64,000 bases of DNA from Bisporella sp. PMI_857 (lineage: Eukaryota > Ascomycota > Leotiomycetes > Helotiales > Helotiaceae). The stretch is from assembly GCA_021307315.1 (NCBI GenBank), contig JAJSPD010000065.1, forward strand, positions 186,001 to 250,000. Direction: 5' to 3'. Of this stretch, positions 57,062 to 64,000 are shown in pieces. Within the stretch, counting starts at the first letter, position 1, and every line of letters begins with the position of its first letter. The translations under genes were made by a program, and so were the position numbers. Below the pieces are notes generated by a model that was not told the origin of the DNA, ran no database searches, and saw nothing but the letters and a program-made list of their open reading frames with translations.

Positions 57062-58741
57062 CGATGCTGCACAAGTCTCATGCTGAGGACGATGGCCGAA
57101 CTCAAAGACTTGTCGTTGCTGAAAGTACTCGGTTCAGCAACTTCCACAACAAAAATTGATTGCTCAAAGGAAAACTGCCCGAGGCTATACAAGCATGAAA
57201 AATATGGTATCATGCGTTGTGGTAATTACTAATTCAAGTTCCAAAGTTAATAATATGAATAGGTTATGAAATAACTAGGAGACTTTATATTCCAAAACTT
57301 TAAGTACTTTGATTGTTTGCTAGAGGTTTAACTGCTTAATAAAAGAAAAAATAATTTATATATCACCCATTTTATTCCGTTTATCAATTAATTTTTAGAG
57401 AAGGTAAAATGTGGAGCCCGCCATTTTTCAAGGAAGTTAGTAGCACTGATCTTATCTAAACTCAGAACTATAGCGTAATGGTTGCAAATATGATGTGAGC
57501 AGCGGCACTCTTTTACACTAAATAACTAGCGCTGGCCTATCTAAACAAGCTAATTAGAAGGTCTTCTATTCGGTCTTATGAGCTAATATAGAGTTAGAGC
57601 GCCCTCTTCACAGTATAGTGTATAGTTTTAGCTTCTTCTATTATCTCTACAAAGCTTCTTACCTATCTGTACGATGTATACGTCGAGGACCTATAGATAA
57701 AAGATCTAGTCGAGTTTGGAAGTCTGGTAAGAAATAGGTGTGTCATGTATAGCTGAGGATCCCAATAGCAAGTATAAGGATGCTAGCTGAGTTGAGCACG
57801 AAGCTCCTATCCTAAGAAAACTGCCCATCCTTATATAGAACATTCGCACCCTAGGATCCTCGCGGAGTCCCCAAGGACTCTCATGGATCTCATCCTGCGA
57901 ACCCCAGGTTCTCTGTAAGCGAGCTTACCGAGCCTCTGGCGTAAGGTAGCACTGTCCTTGTCCTTCTTCATGCATCACACATTATAAAATAAACCCCTTG
58001 TTCGTTTCCGTGTTTCCTCTTTAATATCTTGTGATTTTTAATTGTATCTTATTGGAACTAAGCCTGTGTAAGGCGTTGGAAGCAACAGAGTACACGAGGA
58101 AGTAATAATTGCTTAGAATCTTTTTTCTGTAAAGCGGACCCTTGCCCAAGTTATGTAACATAGACATCTCTAGCCATATATGATTTCCTATGAACCACCT
58201 GTAGGACGCATATATCCCGTACATCGAAATATTTCCGTCACTGCTGTCAATTATAAACTCGCAATCTATAGATGTCCTAACTTTCTATGCCGAGAGAAGA
58301 AGTTTCTACGGTCTTGCAGCGGACCGTGCCAGCAATCAAGAGCCAAGTACAGTGAACCCTGCCAAGGAATTTTGTATTCGAACATCAATTTCAGGGTAGT
58401 TCTTAGCAATCAGACCTCTAGGTCCCGCTTCCAAAGAAAATTATGGGACAATGAACTCCATATTATGGCGTGTATAATTTGTTAGAAAGCAAATTGAATC
58501 ATGAGGTCAGCAAAAACAAAAGAATTTAAAAAATTTAAGGCGACCAGCTACCTGCCGCAGCAAGGGGGCTGAGTGTTGTAGCACACAAGGCCTTCGCAAT
58601 TAACAGAATATAATATAGAGTCTTGTCTCCCGGCTTGGGTGCATGAATGCTCGTCAAACAATTTACTATATAAAATACACCGACAGACAGTGAATCACTT
58701 GCCCTATCACTTTCAGTCGATCTTTTTCAATAAACAATACG
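57062..58741. other. 1.7 kb intergenic, partly AT-rich
   Basis: 57240-57800 is AT-rich with many TA steps and no coherent frame, which may be a mutated old repeat. Two short perfect inverted repeats follow (listed separately). The last 200 bases are the upstream region of the C2H2 gene, with a TATATAAAA box at about 58668-58676. Confidence 0.45.
57865..57928. repeat. two short perfect inverted repeats
   Basis: GAGTCC-CCAA-GGACTC at 57865-57880 and GTAAGC-GA-GCTTAC at 57915-57928. Both could form small hairpins. They sit next to AT-rich sequence without genes, perhaps in the remains of a mobile element or a structured transcript. Confidence 0.6.
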
Positions 58742-61700
58742 ATGGATGCCTATCCTGACTATGATCCATACGGCCCAGATGATGTCGGCTTGCGTTATAG
58801 CCCTCTTCTAGAACCTGTCAGACCAAATATGATACCGATTCCGTCGTCTCCACCCATGATCCTTTTACCGGATGTTGAAGATGAAATGGCCAATATCTAC
58901 GAAGATGAAGAGAAGGTCGGAGAGCCAGCTTCCCCTATTAAACCCTCCTCCTGTCCACCCTCCCCTTTCAACTACGAGAATTATCTCCACGATTATTCAT
59001 CTAATCCTAACTCTAGTCCTGTGGGAACACCGGACGTTGATCTCATGAGCATCAAGGGCATTGCGAATCCACGAATTAGTAGCTATCAATGCCCCTACCC
59101 CACTTGCAATGCTGCGCTGTTCCAGTCACAGCACCTGTTGGAATCCCATGTAAATGTGCACTATTTAGACCGACCACATTATTACCCAGTTAGAGGCAGC
59201 CCAAGATCTGAAGGTGGGAAAGGCTTCAAGCAGAAGGATGAAATGATAAGACACGGTTTAGTGCACGATTCGCCCGGCTATGTATGTCCATTTTGCCCTG
59301 ATCGAGAGCACATATATCCCAGACCCGATAATTTACAGAGGTCAGTTGCCCCCGAGCCGAAAATAAGCCGCAAAATTGCTCTATTCTGTTCTGGGAGCTT
59401 TTGTTCTGACGTACTTGAATAGACATGTGAGATTCCACCACGTTGATAAAGACAAGGATGATCTTACACTACGGAATGTATTACGGCAAAGGCCGAAAGC
59501 TTCTTCGGTGAACAGAGGCCAAACGTCTCAACAGAAGGATAACGTATATCTCGCTCTCATTCCGCCCTCAATATTAGATCAACTAGGGGGCATCAATGAT
59601 CTCCCGGACGCTCACACACCCCGAGATTCTTCTGCCTCTATGCCCGAAAAAAACCCAAACGAGACGACTGAGACGCCTAGTGGGATGCCATTGGCGGGTT
59701 GGGATAGGGACACCGTGCTTGACCCAAACAACAACCAGATGGTAATTACCGGCAAACGGAGTCCCTGCTTTGAAACATTTCGTAACCTGGAATTTCCCTC
59801 ATATAACCCTACTGGTTCCGGATACGCGTCTATGGGACGAAAGCAAGAGGTAGATGCCGATCGGATAGTAAAGGACTGGAATGATACCGAAACTGCTTTT
59901 ACCGATAATCAAGATCTTGATATTGGAGAAGACGTCAAGCAGCAGCTATGCTTAGCTCTGTCGCGTGATATCATCGAACATACTCAATCCTTTTCTAGCT
60001 CTGTACATGAAAATAGGTCATTGAGAAGACCTCTGGCAGATCTACTCAAAGATTTTGCGATCAAACTTCGTCGGACCGCCAGTCCTGGTCTACAGAAAGA
60101 CGCAACAGTATTTGTTCACCATTACAGACAGTACGTACACTCACTCTCATCCTTGTTCAATGTATAAAACCTACTCTGTGCAGTAAGGATTCTCCGCTCT
60201 TCAGAGCTAATTGCCATGGCCAGTCGTATCACCAGTCTACTCGAGGATTCTATACATATCCTTTCACACAAAGAGGATAAGGAGGATTTATTGGAAGCTG
60301 AAAACCAAAATGAGGCGGAAGATGAGGATAGTGCTCCGAAGCAGAACGAAGGTTTGTCAATAGCGGGGAAAATGGCACTGTGGAGTAACTCGCAAAGCAA
60401 CTCAACCAGAGAAGAGCGTTTCGAAATCCTAGCCGATGAAGAAGAGGAAGAATCAGATGGATATGCAATAGCTCACTTCCCTGAGTCCTGGAAATTCCTC
60501 GCTGAGAGCAATGCTTATCAATGGCTGCTAGGGAAAATCAAGGCCGAGATGACACTAACACGAAGCAAAGATACGGCGGCACAGAATATTAAGGATGAGA
60601 TTCAGGAAGGCATTAGGTCTAGAGCGGTAGATAGTAATTACAACAGCTTGGATCATAAAGCTAACCTTGTGATTTCCTGGCCCCTTCATGCGTTTCTTCA
60701 GCAGGAGTATACAAGAGGAAACGCACCACAGCTTGGTTCCATCATTACGATTACGGGATCTGGCATTGATGCACAAGCCTTGACTTGTTCTGAATATATG
60801 CATCAAGTTTGGCCTACTACGGGTCTCGAGACTTTGGCGATTGTACAAGAGGCTTCAGCTGAAGGGCAAGAGGAGGGCACTACATGTAAGAGATCGATAA
60901 CTCTAACAGCTCTTTTTGGCAACCACTAACTACCCAAAGTGCTTACAGTAGATGGGACTCATATTAGCTTGAACTTTCATGATTCTAAAGTATTTGCAAG
61001 AATCAGGGGAACCCAGCCGGCAGTGGCGGAGATCGGCCAACAGTTAGCGTGGCTCGCTGCTGCATTGCGCTCGTCTCCTTTCAAGAACAAAATGGCTTAC
61101 TCAACTCCAAACATTACAACCATAAGCACCGAAAATCAAACTCCAATTTTTAAGATTTCGTTTCAGGTTGACGAATTAGAGTCAGATGAGCTGGCGCCGC
61201 CAATTAACGGGGCATGTTGGCATGCTCTATTCAATTCTATGGTGACTGTCCAAGGATTCCCCATCTTAGCAAGATCTCAAGGAGAAAAAGGCCTGGAAAT
61301 TCCTATAAATATGATGGCTGGACTGGGCGAAGCGACTCGATTGACAAATTTCAACGGCGGTATTGTTGTAAAAGGGTTCTCGACTCTATTTTGTCCCATA
61401 GAGCGGATGAAGAATTCCATTTTATGGCATTACCTCTACGAAAGAGACGGGAGTCGAATATCATATCTAGCTACCGACCAGCGCTGTCCTAATAGAACTC
61501 TGATCCGAAACGTTGACACTGCTTGTCTCAGAACGGCGAGAAATTTCTTAGGCTGGGCTTCATCAGTTGAGATTCATGCTGGTGAGATTGCAGTCATGAT
61601 TTTGCCGTTAGGGCGTTAACTTATACAAGCACAGGAACTAAGGATGTTAAGTACCAAAATATTGAGTGGCCCAAACCAAACTTCGCATCTCCTGGGATTG

Positions 61701-63383
61701 CTTTTGAGAAAGGTTCCATTATAGCGGGGTATTATATCACTGGCGGCGCTTCATTCACTAAAGGCAACAAGGATACGCCGCTGTACCTTCGTCGAGAAGG
61801 ACCGTATGAGCAAGAGATTCACGCTGCGCGGAACATGAAAGTGGTTTTATATGATACTGGAACTCGTAGGGGATGGCTAGTATGTATATTCTCCCAGAAA
61901 ACACTTCACTCCATTCTTTTATACCCGGGCACCTCTCAAACGTTTAATTCAGTGTCGTTAACCCCGAGGACCTTAGGTAGATGGCACGATAGCACTCCTC
62001 CACCTCACACGCACTCAGCTCAGTTCAAGTCCATACTCAGAGAGCGAACTCTATACACTCGACGCGTTCAACCATGCTGACCCTACGGGCGGCGCCTGCG
62101 CAGCTAGAAATGCATTACTTGATCCCAAAAACAGAGGATTAGTAGTCTTCCAAGATACTGAAACCTACACTGAGACTAAAATAGCGACTGGACATGCCAA
62201 AAAGGAAGAAACCAGAACCACAACTAGAAACTGGACATATCAAGACCTCGTACAACAAGCATATCACATCCTCGAACAAATTTATGACCACGAAGTCAAA
62301 GCGCTGACTTCACCCTCAATCAGCCTCCGATTTACAGACCGAGAGAAACTTACTGGATTTGCTTTTATGGATATAGTAGATAGCCAACATGATATACGAC
62401 CACGTGTCGTGATCTTGAAATCGAGTGGGAAAGGATGGGTAGATTTCACGAGAAGTATTCGGGCTATCACTCTTATAGGAAGAGGATTCGGTGAATTTAT
62501 CAAGCCAGCGAGAGACGCGAATGCTCTCTGTAAGCAGTGGAGACAGGTACCGATTGGGAAAGATTATCTGGTAGCCTGTACGTCGACGTTGAAGGAGATA
62601 TGTCGAAAATATGGGGATCATGAATCTAGACCTATGGAGCTTGCGAATGGGATATTTTGGCATAGACCAGACAGACTGTTTGATGCTTGTGAGTGCAAGC
62701 TTTTGAAGTCTTGTGATAGGGTTCAGGTACTATTACCACCATCTCTAGGGACGAAGAATCATCCTCAGCCGTTTGGATATCTCAAAGGAGCGGTTATCTT
62801 TGGTCGAAGTAAGAGGCTTCCGTGGGTTTGGCCTAGCAAAGGCCCTCCAATTGAAGGAGGAGGAGGAGGGGAGTCAGATACAGAAATGGAAGGTTCGGCT
62901 GGGTTCTTTGATAATGGGGCTGGGGAGAGGAATCCGTCGAACTCAGATTATGCAACACTTGAGAGACAGGATTCTTCTCCTTCCTCGGGCCCGAGCGATG
63001 GCACGCCGAGTATAGAGATGTCGGATCTTGTTATGAGCGGTGCTTTGCACGGAGAGAGTACCCCACCATCGTCACTGGATGGTAGCGGCCGTGGAGGGTT
63101 TACAAGTCCAGGGAGTCTAGGAACCTCCCAGACTTCGGGATCGCCTATCAGGCAGGGGCAAGAATCTGCAATGACAAAGAGAGACGGTGAAATGGCAAGT
63201 ACGCTTGAGGTTTCCTCTCCATCAGAGGATATTATGATATTAGGTATGGGGCATGGACAGAGAGGCAAAGGCAAGGGTACAAAAAGGACGTGGGAGCAGA
63301 TAAAGGGGATTGCTCCTCAATTTTTTCCGAAAAAAAAGGACGAGGTGGCCTTACAAAACGAGGTCCAGGAAGAGATGGAATAA
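58742..63383 (+). CDS. large fungal C2H2 zinc-finger protein of unknown role, 1432 aa, 6 exons
   Basis: Exons: 58742-59340, 59423-60130, 60188-60885, 60940 (or 60949)-61581, 61635-61879 and 61977-63383. Phase is kept throughout and the total is 4299 nt with the first acceptor. The acidic, Pro-rich N-terminus leads to C2H2-like fingers at about residues 115-205 (YQCPYPTCNAALFQSQHLLESHVNVH; then CPFCPDRE..RHVRFHH joined across intron 1). The central and C-terminal blocks are those of a family common in filamentous ascomycetes: GEQLAWL-like IGQQLAWLAAALRSSP, GFSTLFCPIERMKNSILWHY, RRGWLVDG, LLHLTRTQLSSSPYSESELY, and RVQVLLPPSLGTKNHPQPFG followed by GAVIFGRSKRLPW. The C-terminus is Ser/Gly-rich and ends in basic residues (GKGKGTKRTWEQIKG). 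A nuclear or immunity-like (nonself recognition) role has been guessed for such proteins, but I know of no proof. It looks intact. Confidence 0.85.
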
Positions 63384-64000
63384 TCCAGGTTCTTTTGAAT
63401 AGTGAACTGATTCTACTGTCAATGAATGTATGTTTGAAGGATAGCTAGAAATTAACTCAAGATTGGGCTTGTCAAAACCCAGGCGAACATTATCGGGGTC
63501 CTAATTTCCCTCTGTACGGGCCTCCATATACAAAATGGACCTTAAGGTCTCCTTAATAATAGCAAGTAATTATTCGCTTTATCGTTGTTATAGTAGATAG
63601 GCTTGGTGCTATAGCCACTTAAAAAGGAAAGGAAAGCTAGAAATTAATTACCTTAAAGATAGGCTACACTACGTCAGGGAATTATGTGCTGTGCGGATCT
63701 CACGCCCACCGCAATGCGCTGGAGTCCGCAGCAAGCTATGCCTCTGGGGAATTTCACGAGTCTGTATACCTGCGCAGCCTGGGAACCCATTGAAGAGCGG
63801 AGTAAGGCACGAACTGTAGATCGGATCTTCGATAGGGGATACCTGGTGCATCCAGTCTGGGGGAGGCGTATACGGATGCGAATAGAGCAAGCTCTGAGAT
63901 AGCTGGTACAGTGCATGATGGCTTGGCAATTGTAGAATATCCGGGAGGGGCGAGTGAGGGATAGGTCCCATATCGTTGGAAGACTTATATCAAAGTATTT
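63384..64000. other. right-edge intergenic
   Basis: 63540-63660 is AT-rich with repeated TA and AAGG motifs. A minus-strand frame at 63971-63669 (100 codons, CHHALYQLSQS-like content) is open but has no recognisable motif and may be the edge of something outside the window. No RNA gene is seen. Confidence 0.35.

Noticed and set aside
1..64000. CRISPR array, prophage, bacterial-type operon or secondary-metabolite cluster
   Set aside because: The genome is eukaryotic with spliced genes; no spaced direct repeats, no PKS/NRPS/terpene core enzyme, and the lone P450 is broken.

Overview
The window is nuclear DNA of a filamentous ascomycete. Genes are split by many short introns (mostly 45-120 nt, GT..AG with CTAAC/CTGAC-type branch sites). 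The recognisable families are typically fungal: GT69 mannosyltransferase, KlpA-type kinesin-14, Mrh4, coronin, and a large C2H2 protein family known from filamentous ascomycetes. A Leotiomycetes-like relative (Helotiales) would fit, but that is inference from protein feel, not a search. All exon models below were built by eye and checked for reading phase.

Layout. 1-372: start of an alpha/beta hydrolase (minus strand, cut by the window edge). 1.2 kb: intron-containing tRNA-Ser(GCT). 1.9-2.6 kb: short-chain dehydrogenase. 3.2-5.8 kb: decayed sequence, including a clear DUF1593 pseudogene. 6.5-8.9 kb: intact nine-exon secreted tripeptidyl-aminopeptidase-like hydrolase with one GC-AG intron. 9.1-12.1 kb: an unrecognised relic and a weak small ORF. 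12.5-18.0 kb: divergent pair, a LOA1/Vps66-type acyltransferase (minus) and a kinesin-14 (plus). 18.0-24.6 kb: a 6.6 kb stretch without genes, followed by a TALE homeobox factor. 29.3 kb: GT69 glycosyltransferase. 31.8-33.7 kb: cytochrome P450 pseudogene. 35.4-37.7 kb: unrecognised minus-strand relic or multi-exon gene. 38.2-45.3 kb: dense housekeeping block with an atypical Ras-like protein, Mrh4 helicase, NIP7 and NOC3 (divergent, 174 bp apart, both 60S biogenesis) and a small membrane protein. 46.1 kb: GNAT acetyltransferase with one premature stop. 47-52 kb: gene-poor, ending in an unusual tRNA-Val(CAC). 52.8-63.4 kb: coronin, M28 aminopeptidase, and a 1432-aa C2H2 protein.

Most notable item: the tRNA-Val(CAC) gene at 51939-52086 carries its normal-position intron plus a second, 60-nt insertion inside the D-loop. 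That insertion has a GTAAGT start, a TACTGAC branch-like motif and an AG end, so it looks like a spliceosomal intron in a Pol III gene. Removing both insertions leaves a 73-nt tRNA that folds almost perfectly.

The window mixes a conserved core (cytoskeleton, ribosome biogenesis, mitochondrial ribosome assembly) with eroding accessory genes: two certain pseudogenes (DUF1593, P450), one single-stop pseudogene (GNAT) and two or three unrecognised relics.
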